DNA of 64,000 bases, taken from positions 124,001-188,000 of the forward strand of contig NZ_WOFE01000002.1 of assembly GCF_016881405.1 (NCBI RefSeq). Direction: 5' to 3'. The stretch comes from Deefgea chitinilytica (GTDB lineage: Bacteria; Pseudomonadota; Gammaproteobacteria; Burkholderiales; Chitinibacteraceae). The position numbers and the translations under genes were made by a program. The notes beneath the pieces are model-generated. The model did not search any database and was not told the DNA's origin. It worked only from the letters and a program-made list of their open reading frames with translations. This document shows, piece after piece, positions 44,922 to 52,604 of this stretch (position 1 is the stretch's first letter; the number at the start of each line of letters is the position of its first letter).

Positions 44922-46281
44922 TCTGACTGGCTTGCTTTATCTAGTCGCCGCGGTTTTATTCATCCTGTCTTTACGCGGTCTTTCATCCCCAAAAACCGCC
45001 TTGCGCGGCAATTTGTACGGCATGGTCGGTATGACCATCGCAGTGGTAACGACCTTCTTTGTTGCAAACGGTCCTGTCGTATGGCTGATTGTAGCGGCGA
45101 TGGCGGCAGGCGCTGTGGTCGGCGCTTATAAAGCCCGCACCGTTGCAATGACGGCAATGCCTGAGTTGGTTGCCGCGATGCATTCTTTGGTGGGCTTGTC
45201 TGCCGTGCTGATCGCTGTGGCGGCGGTGTTTCATACCGGCATGAGCCACACTGGCGCGCAACAAATCGAGCTTTTTTTAGGCGCGTTTATCGGCGCGATC
45301 ACGTTTACCGCTTCAGTCGTCGCCTACGGTAAGTTATCAGGCAAGTTCGGTGCGCGGGCGATTAACTTTAAAGGCCAGCACCTTATCAATTTAATCTTTG
45401 CCTTGGCGATGTTAGCTCTCGGGATCACATTTTACGCCACGGGTAGTACGCTCGCCTTTTTAGTGATGCTCGCAATTGCGCTAGCTTTGGGCGTACTGCT
45501 GATTATTCCGATTGGCGGCGCCGATATGCCCGTAGTAGTGTCGATGCTGAACTCCTACTCCGGCTGGGCAGCGGCGGGGATTGGTTTTACGCTCAACAAT
45601 CCCGTGTTGATTATTGCCGGCGCTTGCGTTGGCGCATCGGGGGCGATTCTGTCCTACATCATGTGTAAGGCGATGAACCGCTCGATTGTATCGGTGCTGC
45701 TCGGTGGCTTTGGTGCCGAAGTGGCCGCTAGCGGCCCAGCGGGCAGCGCACAGAAAAATTATCGCTCCGGCTCGGCAGATGACGCAGCATTCCTAATGGA
45801 AAATGCCGAACGCGTCATCATCATCCCGGGTTATGGCCTCGCCGTGTCGCGCGCGCAGCATGCACTGCAAGAACTGACCGATTTACTCACTGAGCGCGGC
45901 GTTGATGTTCGCTATGCGATTCACCCTGTAGCAGGACGTATGCCCGGCCATATGAATGTACTGTTGGCGGAGGCCGAAGTACCCTACGATAAAGTCGTTG
46001 AGATGGAAGAAATCAATAGCGACTTTTCCAGTACCGATGTGGTACTCGTCATCGGCGCGAATGACGTGGTGAATCCAGCCGCCAAAAACGATCCAAACAG
46101 CAGCATTTACGGCATGCCGATTTTGGACGCCTACAAAGCGCGCACCGTGATGGTGGTGAAACGCTCGATGAGCGCCGGCTACGCAGGGCTGGATAATGAG
46201 CTATTTTATATGGATAAAACCATGATGGTGTTTGGCGACGCGAAGAAAGTCGTCGAAGGCATGCTGCAAGCGGTGCATTAA
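44914..46281 (+). CDS. pntB: NAD(P) transhydrogenase subunit beta (PntB)
   Basis: A 455-residue subunit with about eight to nine membrane helices (domain II) and a C-terminal NADP(H)-binding domain III. Key stretches: [79 protein letters not shown] and [20 protein letters not shown]. The complex makes NADPH at the expense of the proton gradient. A strong terminator follows 19 bases behind. Confidence 0.97.
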   Translation: MTNLTGLLYLVAAVLFILSLRGLSSPKTALRGNLYGMVGMTIAVVTTFFVANGPVVWLIVAAMAAGAVVGAYKARTVAMTAMPELVAAMHSLVGLSAVLIAVAAVFHTGMSHTGAQQIELFLGAFIGAITFTASVVAYGKLSGKFGARAINFKGQHLINLIFALAMLALGITFYATGSTLAFLVMLAIALALGVLLIIPIGGADMPVVVSMLNSYSGWAAAGIGFTLNNPVLIIAGACVGASGAILSYIMCKAMNRSIVSVLLGGFGAEVAASGPAGSAQKNYRSGSADDAAFLMENAERVIIIPGYGLAVSRAQHALQELTDLLTERGVDVRYAIHPVAGRMPGHMNVLLAEAEVPYDKVVEMEEINSDFSSTDVVLVIGANDVVNPAAKNDPNSSIYGMPILDAYKARTVMVVKRSMSAGYAGLDNELFYMDKTMMVFGDAKKVVEGMLQAVH

Positions 46282-46300
46282 TCAGCAGCCGTAACACAAC

Positions 46301-46325
46301 AAGGGCGCTCAAAAAGAGCGCCCTT
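46301..46325 (+). terminator. Terminator of the pnt operon
   Basis: A 10-bp stem (AAGGGCGCTC with GAGCGCCCTT) has an AAAAA loop and is followed by TTGTC; the stem itself ends in TT, giving TTTT. Confidence 0.85.
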
Positions 46326-46407
46326 TTGTCATCTCTTATTACAATTTTAAGCAGTCAAAATCAGGCGAACAGAGTAAGCTTACGTTTTAGCGTAGACAAT
46401 CATCACC

Positions 46408-46617
46408 ATGATCACCACTTCCAGCACAGACCAAACTGGCCGCGCCACGCCAAAACCTTGTCCAAAATGCGGTGCCATCGCCGAGCAACACAAAGCCGGT
46501 TCGAATCGATTTTGGGTTCAATGCAGCAAACTCGGTAAAAATGGCAATTGCAGCGCCATTGCGCCGCAAGGCAGCAATAAAAAAGAAGCTATCGACAACT
46601 GGAATAAACTTAAGTAG
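46408..46617 (+). CDS. Small zinc-ribbon protein, Lar/restriction-alleviation-like
   Basis: A 69-residue protein with the pattern KPCPKCGAIAEQHKAGSNRF, WVQCSKLGKNGNCSAI and a final EAIDNWNKLK. Two CxxC/CxnC pairs should hold one zinc. The C-terminal A..NWN motif is typical of the Lar family found in phages and of phage-derived zinc ribbons. No restriction-modification or phage gene is nearby. The function is open; it could be a general nucleic-acid-binding zinc ribbon. Confidence 0.68.
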   Translation: MITTSSTDQTGRATPKPCPKCGAIAEQHKAGSNRFWVQCSKLGKNGNCSAIAPQGSNKKEAIDNWNKLK

Positions 46618-46663
46618 GTATTACCCTGTAGCCATTCATTATCAAGGCTTTCTCCGCAATACA

Positions 46664-47140
46664 TCATGAATTTTTCGGCGTATTGCTTTGTCGAACCAAG
46701 CCAAGCAAACCGACGATCAGCAAAAACACACCCAGCACGGCAAATGGTGCCCAAGGCATCCAATCTAAAACATTGCCACGGCGTATCATCGCCTGGCTGG
46801 GCTGCTGCGGATCAAACAGCACCACCACCTCTTGTGGCACACCCGACGCGTATTCGCGGCTGTTCCAATCGGCAAATTCAATCTGCTGACCGTTATGTTC
46901 GTAAACCACCATCGCCTTAAACCACACAGACTCGCTAAAACGAACAGGCTCCACTTCAATATAACGAACGATCTGCCCCGCAGCGCGTTGTCCGTCCCAA
47001 AGTAAAGCCAACCGTTCCAAGCCAGTCTGCTGGGCAAAACCCAGTAGCAACAAACCCAAGCCGATCTGCAAATACACCGCCACGCTCAGGTAGGCACGAC
47101 CCCAGCATTGAATCTGGCTAGCGAAATGATGAGTGGTCAT
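46664..47140 (-). CDS. DUF3592 membrane protein
   Basis: A 158-residue protein with one N-terminal helix (about 17-35, YLSVAVYLQIGLGLLLLGFA) and one C-terminal helix (about 128-148, WAPFAVLGVFLLIVGLLGLV). The exposed middle has the DUF3592 pattern: GQIVRYIEVEPV, VVYEHNGQQIEFADWNSREY and VVVLFDPQQPSQAMI. Function is unknown. It precedes nothing obvious in an operon; the DinB gene lies 35 bases upstream on the same strand. Confidence 0.83.
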   Translation of the reverse strand: MTTHHFASQIQCWGRAYLSVAVYLQIGLGLLLLGFAQQTGLERLALLWDGQRAAGQIVRYIEVEPVRFSESVWFKAMVVYEHNGQQIEFADWNSREYASGVPQEVVVLFDPQQPSQAMIRRGNVLDWMPWAPFAVLGVFLLIVGLLGLVRQSNTPKNS

Positions 47141-47175
47141 GCAAACCTCAGCAAAATGATAAGCACCCGCGCCGC

Positions 47176-47682
47176 TTAAACCTCATGAAGCATTGGCAAC
47201 AGCGGCAAATCAGTAATACCAACATCAATACCGTATTGCTTCAGCAAAGTGCCGACTTGCCCACGGTGATGCGTTTGATGGTTAAAAAAGTGCTGCACTT
47301 GCACCCAACGGGGAATCGTTTGGGTGAAGCCGTAGATTTTACTCGTCCAAGTCACTGGCTCATTGAGCCAGGCCTCAGTGACGCTATCCGCCCACGCAAT
47401 CAAACGCGCATCCAGCGCCACGCGCGCCGCGTGCAGCTCAGCAAAATCAGCGTATACATCTTCCCCGGATGGCGAACTAATTAGCGTTTCGCCAATAAAA
47501 CGCGATAGCCACATCAAGTCGCCCCACAGGATATGATTGAGTGTGCTATGAATCGACTTAAAAAAGGCGCCGCGATCGGCTTTGCGCTGTTCATCACTGA
47601 GCTGCAAAGCGGCTGTGTAAACTTGTTCGTTTTGCCACTGATTATAAGCCGCCATCAATTGCGGCAGATTGCCTTGAAACAT
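47176..47682 (-). CDS. DinB family protein
   Basis: A 168-residue four-helix-bundle protein of the DinB/YfiT superfamily. The three histidine metal ligands are visible: the first in STLNHILWGD, the other two in VQHFFNHQTHHRGQVGTLL. The substrate is unknown; relatives are thiol-dependent transferases such as mycothiol or bacillithiol S-transferases. It lies 12 bases downstream of the quinone oxidoreductase gene, so the two are probably co-transcribed. Confidence 0.9.
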   Translation of the reverse strand: MFQGNLPQLMAAYNQWQNEQVYTAALQLSDEQRKADRGAFFKSIHSTLNHILWGDLMWLSRFIGETLISSPSGEDVYADFAELHAARVALDARLIAWADSVTEAWLNEPVTWTSKIYGFTQTIPRWVQVQHFFNHQTHHRGQVGTLLKQYGIDVGITDLPLLPMLHEV

Positions 47683-47694
47683 CTTGCCTCCTTG

Positions 47695-48660
47695 CTAATT
47701 TGCCAAATTCAGCAGCACCACTTTGCCACAATTTCGATTTTGCGCCACATAATCATGCGCCGCTTGCGCATTGACCATGGCAAAAGTGCGATCCAAAGTC
47801 ACTTTAAATTCACCGCTGGCGATGCGTGGTATGACTTCATTTCGCAATGCCTGCGTGAGTTTTGCCTTGACCGCCAAAGCTTGACTGCGCAGCGCCGAGC
47901 CTTGAATACGCTGACGTTTGACCAGCATCAGCCCAAGATTAAGCTGCGCCTCAATGCCGCCTAGCAAGCCGATCACGATGATCAATCCATCGCTACTCAG
48001 ACATCGTTGATTACCCGCCAGATAATTGCCGCCGACGGTATCCAAAATCAGATCCACGCCGCCAGCGGCTTTGATTTCAGTAGAAAAATCTTGTGTGCGA
48101 TAGTCAATCACCAAATCCGCGCCCAACTCACGGCAGAACGCTTGTTTTTCTGGTTTACTGGTCGTGACCGCGACCCAAGCGCCGACTGACTTAGCGAGTT
48201 GAATCGCCGCCGAACCCACGCCGCTGGCACCAGCATGAATCAGCACGCGCTGCCCCGCTTTCAATTGCCCGATGTCGATTAAATTCAACCACGCCGTCAT
48301 CCAGACTTCCGGCAAACTCGCCGCTTCAGCATGCGACAATGTATCGGGCTGTAGGCAACACAATGATTGGTCTACCAAGCAATACTCGGCATACGCTCCA
48401 CCGCCAACCAAAGCCAAGACCGCATCACCGACCTGCCAACCGGTAACCCCCTCGCCCAACGCCAAAATCGTCCCTGCGACTTCCAAACCCAGAATCTCCG
48501 ACTCGCCTGCTGGCGGCGGATATTTGCCCTGCGCCTGCATCAAATCGGCGCGATTCACACCCGCCGCAGCGACTTTGAGCAAAATTTGCCCTACAGCGGG
48601 CTGCGGAATTGGTTGCTCAGTCATGGCGAGTTGATGATTGTGAGAAATAATGGCGAGCAT
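47695..48660 (-). CDS. NAD(P)H quinone oxidoreductase, PIG3/zeta-crystallin type
   Basis: A 321-residue medium-chain dehydrogenase/reductase without zinc. The frame extends to 48732, but the ATG at 48660 (MLAIISHNHQLAMTEQPIPQ) gives the normal start. Landmarks: AAGVNRADLMQAQGKYPPPA, EVAGTILALGEGV, the NADPH fold LIHAGASGVGSAAIQLAKSV and LGADLVIDYRTQDF. It probably reduces quinones or enones with NADPH. It forms a unit with the following DinB-family gene. Confidence 0.92.
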   Translation of the reverse strand: MLAIISHNHQLAMTEQPIPQPAVGQILLKVAAAGVNRADLMQAQGKYPPPAGESEILGLEVAGTILALGEGVTGWQVGDAVLALVGGGAYAEYCLVDQSLCCLQPDTLSHAEAASLPEVWMTAWLNLIDIGQLKAGQRVLIHAGASGVGSAAIQLAKSVGAWVAVTTSKPEKQAFCRELGADLVIDYRTQDFSTEIKAAGGVDLILDTVGGNYLAGNQRCLSSDGLIIVIGLLGGIEAQLNLGLMLVKRQRIQGSALRSQALAVKAKLTQALRNEVIPRIASGEFKVTLDRTFAMVNAQAAHDYVAQNRNCGKVVLLNLAN

Positions 48661-48762
48661 GGTGACCTTGGATTGAGTTGCGTGAAAGTCGAAACAAAGC
48701 AAGGGTATTGCTTTATAGGCTTTTAAAATCAATATCTACAATCAAATACATCCTATGTAGCG

Positions 48763-48881
48763 CTGTAGGTGCGAATAGCGCAGCGTATTCGCACGCATGA
48801 AATTGTTGAGATCGTCATTATTGACACCTCCGATCCCGCCCTTGCTCGTACGATTACGCATGCGGCTAATCGTACCTACAG
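48763..48881. repeat. REP-like element with CTGTAGGT ends and two hairpins
   Basis: CTGTAGGT (48763-48770) and ACCTACAG (48874-48881) bound a 119-base unit. Inside are two perfect 9-bp hairpins: GTGCGAATA/TATTCGCAC (48769-48777 with 48786-48794) and GTACGATTA/TAATCGTAC (48848-48856 with 48867-48875). It lies between the convergently placed ends of no genes: upstream of the oxidoreductase and behind the GNAT gene. This GTAGGTGCG-type sequence resembles REP/BIME units (inference). Confidence 0.7.
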
Positions 48882-48898
48882 TTCTACCCACTTACGAA

Positions 48899-49354
48899 TT
48901 ACAGCGCTTTACTCATAAACAGGCTGAAATCATTTTCACGGTAATCGGCAAACGGCGCGCATTCCGTAAAGCCGTGCAACCGATACAGATGGTGAGCAGG
49001 ATCAAAATCTGGAGTCGTTCCCGTCTCCAGGCTCAAACGACGAATCCCACGCTCACTTGCCCTGCGCATTATCTCTACCAGAATCGCCTGCGCTACACCT
49101 TTGCGCAGATGGCGCGACGAAGTGCGCATCGATTTAACTTCAGCATGTTGTGCATCAAGCTGTTTGAATGCACCACAACCGAGCAGCTCTTCACCGTCCC
49201 ATGCAGTTAAAAAAGTAATTGCTGTCGCTTTAAGTGCATTCAAATCTAGTGCAAACACACACTCGGCTGGTGAGCTTGCATACATGCCTGCAAGATGTTC
49301 ACTCAATAAAGCGGCGACTTTCGGGTGGCTCAAATCATCGACAATAATGCGCAT
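48899..49354 (-). CDS. GNAT family N-acetyltransferase
   Basis: A 151-residue acetyltransferase. The acetyl-CoA-binding motif A is AEVKSMRTSSRHLRKGVAQA (R-x-x-x-K-G-V-A form), followed by RRLSLETGTTPDFDPAHHLY and YRLHGFTECAPFADY. The family resembles the small YsnE/ArgA-like GNATs acting on amino groups of small molecules. The substrate is unknown. A single gene. Confidence 0.9.
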   Translation of the reverse strand: MRIIVDDLSHPKVAALLSEHLAGMYASSPAECVFALDLNALKATAITFLTAWDGEELLGCGAFKQLDAQHAEVKSMRTSSRHLRKGVAQAILVEIMRRASERGIRRLSLETGTTPDFDPAHHLYRLHGFTECAPFADYRENDFSLFMSKAL

Positions 49355-49457
49355 TCAAAGCTCCTGCTTTTCTGAAAAGAGATACTGAACCAGCAATTTA
49401 TGTACCTAAATGGCATTTAAGCGGCGACCCACATAAACTTAGAAGTAATTGATACTC

Positions 49458-50609
49458 TTAAGTCTCCACCACCCCAGCCGTCTGCTGCTCCAGCGTTTGA
49501 TGCGCGAGCGCGAGGTATTCTTTGGATTGCATTTCCGACAAGCGACTAGCTGTGCGGAAAAATTCGCTGGCTTGCAGACCTTCGACATAAACTTCTTCCA
49601 CCGGCACGTCGGCGGCGATGATGAGTTTGACGCGGTTGTCGTAAAACACGTCGACCAGCCAGGTAAAGCGGCGCGCTAGATTGCTCTGTTCGGCGCTGAG
49701 TTTGGGCAAGCCCGATAAAAACACCGTGTGATATTCCTGCGACAAGGCTAAATAATCGGCTTGGCCGCGACCATCGCCGCACAGCACGGCAAAATCAAAC
49801 CAGATCGCCCCCCCCGCGCAGCGCCGTGCTTTCAGTTTGCGGCCTTCGATTTCAATATTGGTGTTTTCATCGTGCGCGGTCGCCATTTTGGCAAAAAGCT
49901 CGCTCAGTTCTTGCTCATTCTCGGCGTTATTCGGGTACAAATAAGTACGCGCAGCGGTCAGCGTGCGCAGCCGAAAGTCTTGCCCACCATCGACATTCAA
50001 CACGTCGAGTTTAGCTTTCAAAAGCTCAATTGTGGGTAGGAAACTTGCGCGATGCAGGCCATTTGGGTACAAGCCATCCGGCGGATAGTTAGAGGTCGTC
50101 ACCAGCACCACACCACGCTCAAAGAGCTGCTCCATCAGGCGACCTAGAATCATCGCGTCAGCAATATCAGAAACGTGGAATTCATCAAAACACAGCACAC
50201 GCACCGCTTTCGCCCATTGCTCGGCGACTTTACCGAGCGGATCGTTTTGCCCTTGCTGCGCACGCAGGTCTTTATGAATTTGCTGCATAAAGTGGTGAAA
50301 ATGCAGCCGTTTTTTGCGTTTGAACGGCAAGCCCGCGTAAAACGCATCCATCAAAAAACTTTTGCCACGCCCTACTCCGCCCCAAAAATACAGGCCGCGC
50401 GGTAAATCGGGCATCGGCAACAATGATTTACCAAACAAACGATTGCGCTTTTGCTTGAACACGACCAATTGTTGCCATAAGTCTTCTAACTGAGCGATGG
50501 CCGCGGCTTGCGACTCATCGCGGATAAAGCCTTCTTGGCTCGCCAAGGATTGATACCAAGTTTGTGGGCTGATGCCTGCTTGCGGCGGGGCGATGACGTG
50601 TTGAGACAT
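49458..50609 (-). CDS. zapE: Cell division protein ZapE (AFG1-like ATPase)
   Basis: A 383-residue P-loop ATPase. In E. coli ZapE modulates the FtsZ ring under stress. Walker A is GGVGRGKS (77-84), Walker B LCFDEFHVSDIADAM, and the AFG1 signature is TSNYPPDGLYPNGLHRASFL with the arginine finger in NLARRFTWLVDVFYD. The N-terminal PQTWYQSLASQEGFIRDESQ is typical. The 1152-base gene stands alone between the GNAT and peroxiredoxin genes on the same strand. Confidence 0.95.
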   Translation of the reverse strand: MSQHVIAPPQAGISPQTWYQSLASQEGFIRDESQAAAIAQLEDLWQQLVVFKQKRNRLFGKSLLPMPDLPRGLYFWGGVGRGKSFLMDAFYAGLPFKRKKRLHFHHFMQQIHKDLRAQQGQNDPLGKVAEQWAKAVRVLCFDEFHVSDIADAMILGRLMEQLFERGVVLVTTSNYPPDGLYPNGLHRASFLPTIELLKAKLDVLNVDGGQDFRLRTLTAARTYLYPNNAENEQELSELFAKMATAHDENTNIEIEGRKLKARRCAGGAIWFDFAVLCGDGRGQADYLALSQEYHTVFLSGLPKLSAEQSNLARRFTWLVDVFYDNRVKLIIAADVPVEEVYVEGLQASEFFRTASRLSEMQSKEYLALAHQTLEQQTAGVVET

Positions 50610-50659
50610 GGGTTAACTCTTTAAAGACATAAGCCGATTATAAAGGCTTTAAATGCAAA

Positions 50660-50686
50660 AAAGCCCTGCGAAGTACGCAGGGCTTT
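50660..50686 (-). terminator. Terminator of the peroxiredoxin gene
   Basis: An 11-bp stem (50660-50670 with 50676-50686, GCCCTGCG/CGCAGGGC core) has an AAGTA loop. On the minus strand it ends in six Ts. It lies 25 bases downstream of the peroxiredoxin stop. Confidence 0.9.
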
Positions 50687-50711
50687 GGATTACTTGCAAT
50701 CGCGCGATCAA

Positions 50712-51314
50712 TTACAGCGTAGCTGCATTGTCAGCCAAGTAGCTAGCAACGCCATCCGCAGAAGCGGTCATGCCTTTTTTGCCTTTGTTCCAACCAGCTG
50801 GGCAAACTTCACCGTGTTCTTCGGTAAATTGCAAAGCGTCAACCACACGCAACATTTCGTCGATGTCACGACCCAATGGCAAGTTATTCACCACTTGATG
50901 TTGTACCACGCCTTGTTTGTCGATCAAGAATGAACCGCGCAATGCCACGCCGTCATCCAATTGTACATCGTAGGCTTTGCAAATTTCGTGCTTGATGTCA
51001 GCAACAAGGGTGTAACCCACTTGGCCAATGCCACCTTTTTCAATTGGGGTATTACGCCATGCCGCATGAGTGAACTGGCTGTCGATGGATACACCGATCA
51101 CTTCAACATTGCGTTTTTTGAATTCTTCCAAACGATGATCAAAAGCGATCAATTCAGATGGGCAAACGAATGTGAAATCAAGCGGATAAAAGAACAGTAC
51201 AGTGTATTTTCCAGCGGTAGCCGCTTTCAAATTGTAGCTATCAACGATCTCACCAGTACCAAGAACAGCTGCGGCAGTAAAATCAGGGGCTTGCTTAGCA
51301 ACGAGTACAGACAT
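50712..51314 (-). CDS. Typical 2-Cys peroxiredoxin (AhpC/Prx1 type)
   Basis: A 200-residue thiol peroxidase that reduces hydrogen peroxide and organic peroxides. The peroxidatic Cys51 is in FYPLDFTFVCPSE, the resolving Cys171 in GEVCPAGW. The GGIGQ loop (94-98) and the C-terminal ASYLAD correspond to the GGLG and YF motifs that make Prx sensitive to over-oxidation; both are nearly kept. It has its own terminator and a 326-base upstream region shared with the divergent binding-protein gene. I see no OxyR site I would defend there. Confidence 0.95.
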   Translation of the reverse strand: MSVLVAKQAPDFTAAAVLGTGEIVDSYNLKAATAGKYTVLFFYPLDFTFVCPSELIAFDHRLEEFKKRNVEVIGVSIDSQFTHAAWRNTPIEKGGIGQVGYTLVADIKHEICKAYDVQLDDGVALRGSFLIDKQGVVQHQVVNNLPLGRDIDEMLRVVDALQFTEEHGEVCPAGWNKGKKGMTASADGVASYLADNAATL

Positions 51315-51640
51315 GTTTGCTCCAAACGAGAGTAGGTTTAAAAGGTAGGTGCACCATAAAACATCGGGGCGATCAGTGTCAAATCAAGAGAATTCATCCA
51401 GTTCATAGCTAAATTCTATTTCAAAGACCCAAAGGACTGCTCAAGTTCAATGTGATCAATACGTTTGCGTAATTGGTTAACTCACAGCAAAGCGTAAAAA
51501 CCTCGCATAGTCACCATAAAACTTGACCGTATGTGATCGTAAATCAAACGTCCACAGACCTAGGCAGATCGAATACTTGCCATTTTCCTTACAGCTTGCC
51601 ATGATAAGACAATCTGACTACAAACCGATGAAGGCTGGCT

Positions 51641-52522
51641 ATGCACTTCCCACAAATCGCAAAATTGACCTTCGCAATCTCATTGATCACGCTCAGCACG
51701 GCAGGCTTTGCACAAGAAAAAACCATTACTATTTTGACACAGCAAGACGTCTACAATGATTATCAAAAATTTATTGATGGTCGTGATCCACTCAGTTTGA
51801 CCCAATTTGGTGGTCCTAACTCGCGTCGTGATGTTGTTGAGCTGGTACTTGTTCAGCAAGCGCTCAAATTGGGCGGCAATAATTATCCAATTAAAATTGT
51901 CAAAGTCGACAACACCAGCGATTCATACAATCGATTTATCAAGGAAATTACTTCCGGCTCTGCCACGATGGGCGGCAATAGCGCTTGGCTGATCGATTTA
52001 AAACAGATTGCCGATAAAGTGCATATCAGCGAGCCCGTGATTCGCCAAGGGGAATTCGAAGCCGGGCTGTACACCACAGCAGATAATGCGGATGCCCGTT
52101 TATCCAAAACGCTGCCACAAATTCAACAACTCACAGCAGTAGTGGCTGAGAGCTGGAAACCCGATGTGGCTACACTTGAAAGCTTGAAATTCACCAATTT
52201 ACTCAAAACCCAAAGCTGGGACTCTATGGTGGGCATGCTTGCCAAAAAACGCGCCGATGTATTGCTGGCTCCTTTTCAACCCACGCCTGATTTATCGATG
52301 GACGTGAATGGCAAAAAATTAGTCCCGATTTTAAATGTCAAAGTAGGCCTACAAGGCAGTCGACATTTCTTTGTGAGTAAAGCGTCCCCCATCGGGGCTG
52401 ATGTTTTTAAATCATTAAATACTGGGCTAGGAAAATTACGCGATCAAGGATCAATTGAAAAAGCATATCGAGAATCAGGCTTTTTTAATAATGCCACTCG
52501 CAACTGGAATCGCCTCAATTAA
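51641..52522 (+). CDS. Periplasmic solute-binding protein, orphan
   Basis: A 293-residue exported protein. Signal peptide MHFPQIAKLTFAISLITLST is cleaved probably after GFA, before QEKTI. The mature part has the two-lobed periplasmic-binding pattern of the type II, amino-acid-like (SBP_bac_3) class: VELVLVQQALKLGGNNYPIK, SATMGGNSAWLIDLKQIADK, EPVIRQGEFEAGLYT, KAYRESGFFNN. No permease or ATPase gene is near. The next gene, convergent, is a GGDEF/EAL protein with a periplasmic domain. The binding protein could be its partner, as in other orphan sensor-type binding proteins (inference). Confidence 0.82.
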   Translation: MHFPQIAKLTFAISLITLSTAGFAQEKTITILTQQDVYNDYQKFIDGRDPLSLTQFGGPNSRRDVVELVLVQQALKLGGNNYPIKIVKVDNTSDSYNRFIKEITSGSATMGGNSAWLIDLKQIADKVHISEPVIRQGEFEAGLYTTADNADARLSKTLPQIQQLTAVVAESWKPDVATLESLKFTNLLKTQSWDSMVGMLAKKRADVLLAPFQPTPDLSMDVNGKKLVPILNVKVGLQGSRHFFVSKASPIGADVFKSLNTGLGKLRDQGSIEKAYRESGFFNNATRNWNRLN

Positions 52523-52537
52523 ATAATTTACAGATAT

Positions 52538-52584
52538 AAAAAATACCCCACATTGCAAAATTCAAACAATGTGGGGTATTTTTT
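52538..52584. terminator. Bidirectional terminator
   Basis: A perfect 18-bp stem (52538-52555 with 52567-52584) with an 11-base loop has As on one side and Ts on the other. It separates the binding-protein gene from the convergent GGDEF/EAL gene. Confidence 0.93.
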
Positions 52585-52604
52585 TAACAGAAGATAAGAG
52601 TCAA

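Noticed and set aside
47533-47964. 143-codon plus-strand frame
   Set aside because: Antisense to the DinB and quinone oxidoreductase genes, both well conserved.
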